DNA from: UBA5070 sp035604215
GTDB lineage: Bacteria; Fibrobacterota; Fibrobacteria; UBA5070
Reading direction: 5' to 3'
DNA: 26,091 bases
NCBI GenBank assembly: GCA_035604215.1
Contig: DATNIW010000065.1
Span: 1-26,091 of the forward strand
Position numbers and translations under genes: made by a program. Within the stretch, counting starts at the first letter, position 1; each line of letters opens with the position of its first letter. Under the pieces are notes generated by a model, which had not been told where the DNA came from, did not search any database, and worked only from the letters and a program-made list of their open reading frames with translations. Of the stretch, positions 14,821 through 21,225 are shown piece after piece.

Positions 14821-16836
14821 TTGAGGGGCTTGGCGGTCCTTCTCATGCTGGCGGGTCTGGGGCATGGCCAGATCGTCTGGTACGCCGTGCCCAGGACGCT
14901 CCAGGTCTATGGACATGGGCTGTCCGCGGACACCGGGACCGTCGTGGTGTCGGGAAGGGTGGGCAGGCTCCAAACTCCGTTCAGCGAAATCGATCTCAAG
15001 GTCTTCCGCAACGGCTTGCTGCAATCCACCCTGAAACAGACCCTGGTCTACACCGGAGACACCGCCAGGTTCTCCCTTTCCAAGGGGATCAAGGCGGAGC
15101 TCGCCAGCTACAGGTACCAGGTGGTCGGCGTGGAGGGAACCGCGGATTCGTCGCTCTGGACCGCCGATTCCGTCGCTTGCGGCGACTTGATCGTCATCCA
15201 AGGCCAATCGAACGCGGAATCCTGCGAATGGGTGGGATCGGCCGATTCCAACCAGAGCCCCTTCATCCGGGTTTTCGGAGATGGCAACGACATCCTTCCG
15301 CTGGACACGACCTGGCGCATCGGCGATGGCGATGTCTGCAGCGAAGGCCTCGGAGGAACCGGTCAATGGGGATTGCGCCTGGCACGCCAGCTGGTCGACA
15401 GCGCCAGGACGCCCGTGGCGATCTTCAACGGAGCCAAGGGGGGGCAGGATGTCGCCTTCTTCCAGCCGAACCTCGTGGACCGCACGGATTCCACCACCAA
15501 TTACGGCAGGCTTCTCCAGCGCCTGAGGCTGAGCGGGAGCGCTCCCTGGGTCCATTTCCTGGTCTGGCACCAGGGCGAGGCGAACGCCGGGCTCGGGACG
15601 ACGACCGCCGACTACATCAGCCAATTCCTGGCGTTGCGCTCCCAATGGCTTTCCGACTTCCCCGCATTGGCCAAGATCTACCTGTTCCAGATCCGCAACG
15701 GCTGCGGGTTCGCGATCCCCGATGTGGCCGCGATCCAGGAGGCCCAGCGGGAGCTCGCGCTGGGGACGGACAGCCTGGAGATCATGTCCACCTCCGGGGA
15801 AGACCACTACAACGACTGCCACTACCCCTACGAGCCCGGCTACCGCGACTTCGGGGACGACATCTTCCGGTTGGTCGACCGGGATTTCCACGGACGCGCA
15901 TCGCTGGACGACCTCGAACCGCCCCAGGTCCGGTTCGCCGAGGTGACCGGCACCCGGCAGGTCACGCTGATCCTGTCCAACGTCTTCGACAGCCTGACCT
16001 GGTTCGGCGCGGCGGACTCGGAGTTCGCGTTCGCGGGCACCGCGGCGAAATTCGACTCCGGTTCGGTCCAGGGAAACAAGGTCCATCTGAACCTCTCCGC
16101 CGCCGCGAAGGGCATTTCCACCATCACCTACATGGGTCACGAGGATTCCGCCGATCCCCTCGTGACCAACACCAACCGGATGGGGATGGTCCACTTCACC
16201 GGCTTCCCGATCACCACCGCCTGGCAACGTGATTCGATCTGCGTGGCGGCCATCCTCGCGGCCAATTCCCTGAGCGTCTCCGTCGCCTCCGTGGTGACGC
16301 GCAATGCCGGCGGCCGCGCGATCGCGTTGAATCTCCATTCCAGGAAGCTCTCGGTCCTGCCCCCGGACATCGTCTACATGGACAGCCTGAGGACCCTGGA
16401 CCTGGGCTCCAACAACCTCGCCGCTCTGCCACGGGAAACGAACCGGCTGACCCCGGGCATCCTCGTGAACCTGGATTCGAACCTCCTGTGCCGGTTGCCG
16501 GACTCCACCTCCACGTGGATCGGGAAGCACTCTTCGGACGCCCTGTGGAGAGGCTCGCAGAAGTGCCCCACGACCGGGACCCAAGCACCTGGCCACCCCG
16601 CGGCTACGGAACTTGTCGAATGCCGGATCTCCGGACGCAGGATCCTGCTGAAACTGCCCGACAACGCCGAACCGGTGGATCTGGAGGTGCGCGACCTCGC
16701 CGGATCGCTCGTGTATTCCAGCCATCTCGCCTCGGGGAACCTGAGCATCGACGCCTCGGGTTGGGGGAGCGGAGTCCACATCCTTTGCGCGAGATCGCCA
16801 CACGGCGTGCAGGCGGTGCGGTTGCCCCTGCTCTGA
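14821..16836 (+). CDS. Secreted SGNH/sialate-O-acetylesterase-like protein with LRR and C-terminal sorting-type domain
   Basis: A 671-residue exported protein. From TTG 14821 it has a short signal peptide (RGLAVLLMLAGLGHGQ). After an N-terminal beta-sandwich region comes a carbohydrate-esterase (SASA/SGNH-like) domain: VIQGQSNAES (Ser130), GAKGGQD, VWHQGEANA (249-256) and DCHYPYEPGYRDFGD (Asp332, His334), giving a Ser-Asp-His set. It probably removes acetyl groups from polysaccharides such as xylan. Two or three leucine-rich repeats follow (IALNLHSRKLSVLP, LRTLDLGSNNLAALP, LVNLDSNLLCRLP). The last ~70 residues (CRISGRRILLKLPDNAEPVD ... LEVRDLAGSLVYSS ... GVHILCA) match the beta-sandwich tails linked to type IX-like secretion. 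The start is uncertain: TTG 14830 is also in frame, and ATG 14845 would destroy the signal peptide. Confidence 0.82.
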   Translation: MRGLAVLLMLAGLGHGQIVWYAVPRTLQVYGHGLSADTGTVVVSGRVGRLQTPFSEIDLKVFRNGLLQSTLKQTLVYTGDTARFSLSKGIKAELASYRYQVVGVEGTADSSLWTADSVACGDLIVIQGQSNAESCEWVGSADSNQSPFIRVFGDGNDILPLDTTWRIGDGDVCSEGLGGTGQWGLRLARQLVDSARTPVAIFNGAKGGQDVAFFQPNLVDRTDSTTNYGRLLQRLRLSGSAPWVHFLVWHQGEANAGLGTTTADYISQFLALRSQWLSDFPALAKIYLFQIRNGCGFAIPDVAAIQEAQRELALGTDSLEIMSTSGEDHYNDCHYPYEPGYRDFGDDIFRLVDRDFHGRASLDDLEPPQVRFAEVTGTRQVTLILSNVFDSLTWFGAADSEFAFAGTAAKFDSGSVQGNKVHLNLSAAAKGISTITYMGHEDSADPLVTNTNRMGMVHFTGFPITTAWQRDSICVAAILAANSLSVSVASVVTRNAGGRAIALNLHSRKLSVLPPDIVYMDSLRTLDLGSNNLAALPRETNRLTPGILVNLDSNLLCRLPDSTSTWIGKHSSDALWRGSQKCPTTGTQAPGHPAATELVECRISGRRILLKLPDNAEPVDLEVRDLAGSLVYSSHLASGNLSIDASGWGSGVHILCARSPHGVQAVRLPLL

Positions 16837-16847
16837 CGGCTCCACGT

Positions 16848-16861
16848 CCGGGCATCCCCGG
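16848..16861. terminator. Possible weak terminator hairpin after the esterase gene
   Basis: CCGGG and CCCGG flank a CATC loop, starting 12 bases after the esterase stop. A short TTT occurs about six bases after the stem. The stem is short and there is no T-tract, so termination is only possible. Confidence 0.25.
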
Positions 16862-16886
16862 GAGGCGTTTCCCGCACAACCGGTCT

Positions 16887-16895
16887 AGGTATATT
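16887..16895 (+). promoter_or_regulatory. Extended -10 promoter of the PIWI-like gene, predicted leaderless
   Basis: AGGTATATT ends seven bases before the ATG at 16903. With the usual distance from -10 to start site, transcription would begin at or beside the A of the ATG, so the mRNA would lack a leader. There is no Shine-Dalgarno-like purine run in the preceding bases, which agrees. No convincing -35 box is seen. Confidence 0.5.
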
Positions 16896-16902
16896 CGAAC
16901 CC

Positions 16903-18693
16903 ATGTCCGCCCTCTATCTCACGGCCTTCTTGGGCCGCCACGAAGGCGGCGACATCCCCGGGCACCTGTGGACCCCGGATGGCGGCCAGCCCATTCGCCA
17001 GATCATCGAGGCGTTGCGCCAGGAAAGTCCCTGGATCGCCGCCCGACTTTCGGGTCGAGAAATCTTCACCCTGGACGTTCCCGACAATCCCGAGGCCGAT
17101 CATCTGGCGGCTTCCCGCGAGGGAAGCTGGAAGCCGGACTTCACCAATCTCGGGACGCGCGGACTGGTTCTCCTCCTGCTTTTGCGACACTTGAAGGCCA
17201 CCCGGGTCCTGGTGGACGCGAGAACGGGATTCGCCACGGTTTCCTCCCAGGAACTTCCCGACGGTCGGCTGGCCGTCGACGGGCTCGAACTCCACCTGGA
17301 ACCGCGCGGGAGGGACCGGTTTCTGCTCTGGTTCCATCCCGTCCGCAGGGTGCTGGACTCCAGGCCGAACGCGCTCTCCGAACAAGGCCACCGCGCCTCG
17401 GACGTGTGGTTCCCCATCGACGGCGTGTCCGTGGCTTCGGCGCATCCCAAGGTCGCGCCGGGAGGCCACATCCTCCAGATCGGCCATCGCGGACGCCTGG
17501 TCCGGGATGGCGATCCCGCGGCGGTGATCCTCTCCGAGACCCCCGCCGACCTTTCCGCCCAGTCCATCGTGCGGGCGGTCAGGAATTGGTTCCCCTCGGG
17601 GGGGATGGCGGACCAGGGACTGTTCTTGGAACCGGATCCTTGTCCAGCCGAGGAATTGGGGCTGGCTCCCACCGTCCTGGTGGATCCAGACGTGGTGGCA
17701 CTGGACTGGGAAGATCGCGAGATCCCCGTCTCCGAGGTGTTCCGCCAAGCCCTGGGCGGGATGACCGCGCTGCGACGGCCTCGCCTTCCCGCCGCCACCT
17801 TCCACATTTCCGGCATCCGCGATCCCCGGTTGGCCGAACAGACCGCGCTGATCCTCAACCAACGAGCCGCGGAATGGCCCGGGGTGGCCCTGCAGTTCGC
17901 CTCGGAGCCGGTCGAGGGAAGCACCGAGCTGCGCCTGGACGCCAGGGCCCCCGTGGTGCTCCAGCCGCGTTCTCCGCGCGCCTCCGGCCAAGCCGCGGGA
18001 TTGTTCCTGGAATGCGTGCGCCGCGCCGGGGGAGATCCCTGGAGACTCGACCATCCCGGAGCGCCGTGGTCCCTGGGCGTCGCCCAGGCGTTCCTCTACG
18101 GCAAGATGCACCACCTGGCCTTGGCCCTTCTGGATCCCATGGGACGGATCGCGGCATCGCTCGTGGTTCCCTTCCGCTTCGCCGACCTCTCCGAGCATTC
18201 CTTCGGGCGTTCCCTGGCCTCCAGGCTCTGGTCCAGGGCACCGGACCCGCTGGAGATCCACGTGGAGGAGTCCTTGGAGCTGCCGGCGGTGTTCCTGGAA
18301 AGCCTGGCCCCCCATTCCAACGCTTGGCACCTGCGTCGGCGTTCCGCCGGGCGCGCCTTTTCCGGGACCAGCTACGAATGGATCCAGCCCGGCGAGGGAG
18401 CCGTGGGTCCCGATCGCCTTCTGGCCTGCGTGGATTCGGATCGGGGACCGGAACACATCGTCCTGGACCGGTTGAAGGGAACCGGGCCCATCGAAGCCGC
18501 TCTGCAGGTGGTTCTCGCCTTGGAGCACGCCTGGGTGCCCGGACGCGCCGAACGGCGGCGTCTGCCCGCGACCTTGGAATGGGCGCGAGGCCTCCTGTAC
18601 CAACGCGACCGGTTCCAGGCCTTCGCTCCGGGGAAGCTGGTGGAGGGAGTGCCGACCCAAATGCCCGAGCGACCTACTTTTCCCTCCCCATGA
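16903..18693 (+). CDS. PIWI/Argonaute-like protein, apparently catalytically inactive
   Basis: A 596-residue cytoplasmic protein. The C-terminal half (about 295-570) follows the order of a MID-PIWI module. A Rossmann-like stretch (FHISGIRDPRLAEQTALILN) leads into LFLECVRRAGGDPWRL (367-382), which matches the 'K-x-GG-x-PW-x-L' entry to PIWI. Next are WSLGVAQAF (389-397), ALALLDPMGRIAASLVVPF, LEIHVEES (450-457), DRLLACVDSD and a closing VVLALEHAWVPG ... RRRLPATLEWARGLL (551-565). In slicing Argonautes the first Asp lies where A394 is, the second near E455-E456, and the last near R562; none is Asp or His here. The 5'-phosphate-pocket Tyr/Lys residues are not evident either. Residues 1-290 are unassigned. 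The ATG overlaps nothing; the stop overlaps thiG as ATGA. I judge the PIWI assignment probable, not certain; the remaining alternative is an unknown family. Confidence 0.55.
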   Translation: MSALYLTAFLGRHEGGDIPGHLWTPDGGQPIRQIIEALRQESPWIAARLSGREIFTLDVPDNPEADHLAASREGSWKPDFTNLGTRGLVLLLLLRHLKATRVLVDARTGFATVSSQELPDGRLAVDGLELHLEPRGRDRFLLWFHPVRRVLDSRPNALSEQGHRASDVWFPIDGVSVASAHPKVAPGGHILQIGHRGRLVRDGDPAAVILSETPADLSAQSIVRAVRNWFPSGGMADQGLFLEPDPCPAEELGLAPTVLVDPDVVALDWEDREIPVSEVFRQALGGMTALRRPRLPAATFHISGIRDPRLAEQTALILNQRAAEWPGVALQFASEPVEGSTELRLDARAPVVLQPRSPRASGQAAGLFLECVRRAGGDPWRLDHPGAPWSLGVAQAFLYGKMHHLALALLDPMGRIAASLVVPFRFADLSEHSFGRSLASRLWSRAPDPLEIHVEESLELPAVFLESLAPHSNAWHLRRRSAGRAFSGTSYEWIQPGEGAVGPDRLLACVDSDRGPEHIVLDRLKGTGPIEAALQVVLALEHAWVPGRAERRRLPATLEWARGLLYQRDRFQAFAPGKLVEGVPTQMPERPTFPSP

Positions 18694-19511
18694 GCGAACC
18701 CATCCAGCAGATTCCCGTCGATCGACCCTTCACCATCGCGGGAACCACCTACCACAGCCGCCTCCTGGTGGGAACGGGCAAGTACGACTCCCTGGATCTC
18801 ATGGGCGAGGCTCTGGAGGCCTCCGGAACGGAAATCGTCACCGTCGCCCTGGGAAGGGTGGATCTTTCGGCCCCCAAAGGCAAGGGAATCTTCGACCACA
18901 TCGATCCCGCCAAGTACACCATCCTCCCCAACACCGCGGGCGCCTTCAACGTCCAGGACGCCCTGCGCATCGCGCGCCTCTCCCGGTCCATGGGCTGGAA
19001 GCTCCTCAAGCTGGAGGTTCTCTTCGACCAGAAGACGCTGTTGCCGGATCCCATCGGGACCTTGGAAGCGGCGCGCATCCTGAAGGAAGAAGGCTTCGAC
19101 CTCCTGGTGTACACCAACGACGACCCGGTGCTGGCCCAGAGGCTGGACCAGTTGGACGTGGCGGCCATCATGCCGGCGGGTGGACCCATCGGCTCAGGCC
19201 AGGGCATCCTGAACCCGTCCAACATCCGCATCATCCTGGAATCGGTGAAGGCTCCGGTGCTGATCGACGCGGGACTGGGCACCGCCTCGGACGTCGCGCA
19301 AGCAATGGAACTGGGGGTGGACGGAGTCCTGCTCAACACCCCCATCGCCAAGGCCGCCGACCCCGTGCGCATGGCCCGGGCCATGAAGGCCGCCTGCGAA
19401 GCCGGCCGCGACGCCTACCTGGCGGTGCGGATCCCGCGCAAGCTCTACGGATCCGCATCGAGTCCGTTGGAAGGTCTCTCGCCGCCGCGACGTCCCGCAG
19501 CGGGAGCCTGA
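18690..19511 (+). CDS. thiG: Thiazole synthase
   Basis: A 273-residue ThiG that builds the thiazole phosphate moiety of thiamine from deoxyxylulose 5-phosphate, dehydroglycine and ThiS-thiocarboxylate. The TIM-barrel motifs are intact: SRLLVGTGKYDS, LPNTAGAFN, the Schiff-base lysine Lys107 in LLKLEVL, LLVYTNDDP, AIMPAGGPIGSGQG and LIDAGLGTASD. The tail YGSASSPLEGL is typical; about ten extra residues (SPPRRPAAGA) follow. The ATG overlaps the stop of the PIWI-like gene (ATGA) and has no ribosome-binding site of its own, so translation depends on that gene. No thiS, thiF, thiH/thiO or thiE is nearby, and I see no TPP-riboswitch-like leader. The 3' end overlaps the end of mutY by 67 bases. Confidence 0.95.
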   Translation: MSEPIQQIPVDRPFTIAGTTYHSRLLVGTGKYDSLDLMGEALEASGTEIVTVALGRVDLSAPKGKGIFDHIDPAKYTILPNTAGAFNVQDALRIARLSRSMGWKLLKLEVLFDQKTLLPDPIGTLEAARILKEEGFDLLVYTNDDPVLAQRLDQLDVAAIMPAGGPIGSGQGILNPSNIRIILESVKAPVLIDAGLGTASDVAQAMELGVDGVLLNTPIAKAADPVRMARAMKAACEAGRDAYLAVRIPRKLYGSASSPLEGLSPPRRPAAGA

Positions 19512-20545
19512 ACCCGGATCCCCGCGAGAGCGATCCCTGCCAAGGCCAGCGCCTTGCGGGGAAGACTGGATACGATCCGTTCCCCCAGTTCCCGCACGGG
19601 GCACCACAGCCAACTGTCGGGCAGATTCCGTCCGGTCCACCGGCCCTCCACGACCGTCCAGCGGACGTCGTGGTGGGTGATCGCGTGGCGGACCTCGCCC
19701 ACGGCCGATCCGGAAACCGTCAAGTCGACATGGTCGCCCGCGGATGGAAGGATCCACAGGCCCGGGAGGAGCTCGTCGGATCCGGCCCGGCGCAGCAGGA
19801 TTCCCCGATCCTCCCGGACCACCACCGCCGTGCGGCGCACCAGGAACGTTTCCGGACGGCTCCTCGGCGCGGGAAACCTTCCGGGATCTCCGCGCGAGGC
19901 TGCCTGACAGATTTCGGATAGAGGGCACGAGGCGCAATCCGGATTCCTCGGCGTGCAGACCAGGGCTCCCAGCTCCATCGTCGCCTCGTTCACCGTCCCG
20001 GCATCGCCGTCCGAGATCCAGCGGGAGGCGATCTCCGCGATCTGTCTCGCGCCCGGTCCCGTCCGGGGATCGGATTCGAGGGCATGGAGGCGCGAGAAGA
20101 CCCGGATCGCGTTGCCGTCGACCATGGCCACGTCTTCGCCAAGGCACAGCGAGGCGATCGCGGCTGCGGTGTAGGGACCCACCCCGGGGAGCGCGGCGAG
20201 ATCCCCGGCGCTCTTCGGCCACCCCACCGTCGCCACCACGGCCGCGGCCCGGCGCAGATTCCGGGCGCGGCTGTAGTAGCCCAATCCGGCCCAAGCCGAA
20301 AGGGCGCTCTCTTCGGTCGCGTCGGCGAGGTCCCGGGGGGTTGGAAATAGGCGCATCCATTCCTCGAAACGCGGGACCACCACCTCCAGGCGCGTCTGCT
20401 GGCTCATGACCTCGGAAACCAACGTCTTCCAGGGGTCGCGGGGCGTTCCATGGGGAGTGCGCCAAGGCAGGGCTCGACGGTTCGACGCGAACCAATCGCC
20501 CAAGGCGCGCGGAGCGGGTCCTAGGCTGTCCTTGGACTGGTGCAT
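19445..20545 (-). CDS. mutY: A/G-specific adenine DNA glycosylase
   Basis: A 366-residue MutY that removes adenine mispaired with 8-oxoguanine in base-excision repair. It has the catalytic Glu45 in VSEVMSQQT, the helix-hairpin-helix LPGVGPYTAAAI (119-130) and catalytic Asp143 in MVDGNAIR. The [4Fe-4S] loop is complete at Cys197, Cys204, Cys207 and Cys213. A C-terminal MutT-like domain starts at about 235 (FLVRRTAVVVREDRGILLRR ... PGLWILPS). Its tail is a basic, Ala/Gly-rich extension that overlaps the end of thiG. The frame is open upstream of the chosen ATG 20545, but only this start gives the family N-terminus (ALGDWFASNRRALPWR). No strong ribosome-binding site precedes it. Confidence 0.94.
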   Translation of the reverse strand: MHQSKDSLGPAPRALGDWFASNRRALPWRTPHGTPRDPWKTLVSEVMSQQTRLEVVVPRFEEWMRLFPTPRDLADATEESALSAWAGLGYYSRARNLRRAAAVVATVGWPKSAGDLAALPGVGPYTAAAIASLCLGEDVAMVDGNAIRVFSRLHALESDPRTGPGARQIAEIASRWISDGDAGTVNEATMELGALVCTPRNPDCASCPLSEICQAASRGDPGRFPAPRSRPETFLVRRTAVVVREDRGILLRRAGSDELLPGLWILPSAGDHVDLTVSGSAVGEVRHAITHHDVRWTVVEGRWTGRNLPDSWLWCPVRELGERIVSSLPRKALALAGIALAGIRVQAPAAGRRGGERPSNGLDADP

Positions 20546-20683
20546 GCAACCAAAGTGCAATCCACGAACCAGGCACGCCGCGCCTGTGTTCGGTTCCCGT
20601 CGACGAATGGAGAATCGGGCTTGCAAAGAAGAGGCGGGAATGCCAATTTCCTGGAAGCAATTATCGTTGAAGTACAACCCTGC

Positions 20684-20709
20684 CTCTCGGAAGGCGGCTC
20701 TCGGAGCCG
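20684..20709 (+). promoter_or_regulatory. Direct repeat and hairpin before the small exported protein
   Basis: CTCTCGGA occurs at 20684-20691 and again at 20698-20705, 14 bases apart. The second copy is part of a perfect hairpin, CGGCTC-TCG-GAGCCG (20695-20709). It ends 14 bases before ATG 20724, so it may cover the translation start region or bind a regulator. This is sequence-only evidence. Confidence 0.25.
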
Positions 20710-20723
20710 ACGGTCCATTCCCT

Positions 20724-21215
20724 ATGATCCCCAGAATCACCTTGCTGATCTCGATCTTGTGCGTCGGCGCGGCCGTGGCCTCGGAAGATGATGTGCTCCT
20801 GGACGTGACACCCGCGGCCGTGTTCCAGACGGGCAGCGGCGTTGCCAATCCCGATCCGGGCGGAACCTTCGGATTGACCTGGGGATACGACGACCGCACC
20901 GACCTCGGGGCGTTCTTCCATTTCGACGTGGTTCGGTCGAAGTCCGGGAACATCTCGGGCGAGGACTACACCCTCGGAGCGCAATCCTGGTTCTCGCCGC
21001 TGCTCGGCGACTTCCGACCCCAGAGCGGAATCCGAATCGGCATGAACCTGGACCAGCGGGGTGCCCCCAGCCTGGATGCGGCTTTCCAGGCGCGGATGCT
21101 GATGCAATTCTGCCCCTCGATGCGAGGCTTCGCTGGAGGCATCGTGGGCGCCGACCTCGGCCAGAAGCGCCGCAGCTTCGTGGGCGTGGATCTCGGGCTC
21201 CAATTCCTCCTCTGA
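20724..21215 (+). CDS. Small exported protein, probable beta-barrel
   Basis: A 163-residue protein that I do not recognise. It has a signal peptide (IPRITLLISILCVGAAVASE). The mature part begins LLDVTPAAVFQTGSGVANPD and shows alternating strands (FGLTWGYDDRTDLGAFFHFD, YTLGAQSWFSPLLG, SGIRIGMNLDQRG), ending SFVGVDLGLQFLL. A last strand ending in aromatic/hydrophobic residues suits outer-membrane barrel insertion. An upstream in-frame ATG at 20640 has a better ribosome-binding site (GAGGCGGGA), but it would put 28 polar residues before the signal sequence, so I prefer 20724 at moderate confidence. It is divergent from mutY and converges on the GH52 gene with a 10-base gap. Confidence 0.65.
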   Translation: MIPRITLLISILCVGAAVASEDDVLLDVTPAAVFQTGSGVANPDPGGTFGLTWGYDDRTDLGAFFHFDVVRSKSGNISGEDYTLGAQSWFSPLLGDFRPQSGIRIGMNLDQRGAPSLDAAFQARMLMQFCPSMRGFAGGIVGADLGQKRRSFVGVDLGLQFLL

Positions 21216-21225
21216 CCCGCCTTTC

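Noticed and set aside
13813..16845. A 1010-codon minus-strand open frame opposite the esterase and helical-repeat genes
   Set aside because: Low-complexity shadow composition; the plus-strand frames carry signal peptide, catalytic motifs and LRRs.
18600..18690. A possible TPP riboswitch before thiG
   Set aside because: There is no leader: thiG starts inside the end of the upstream gene, and no THI-box-like conserved segments are seen.
20546..20953. An N-terminal extension of MutY
   Set aside because: The extra residues have no MutY character and are antisense to the exported-protein gene; the family N-terminus begins at 20545.
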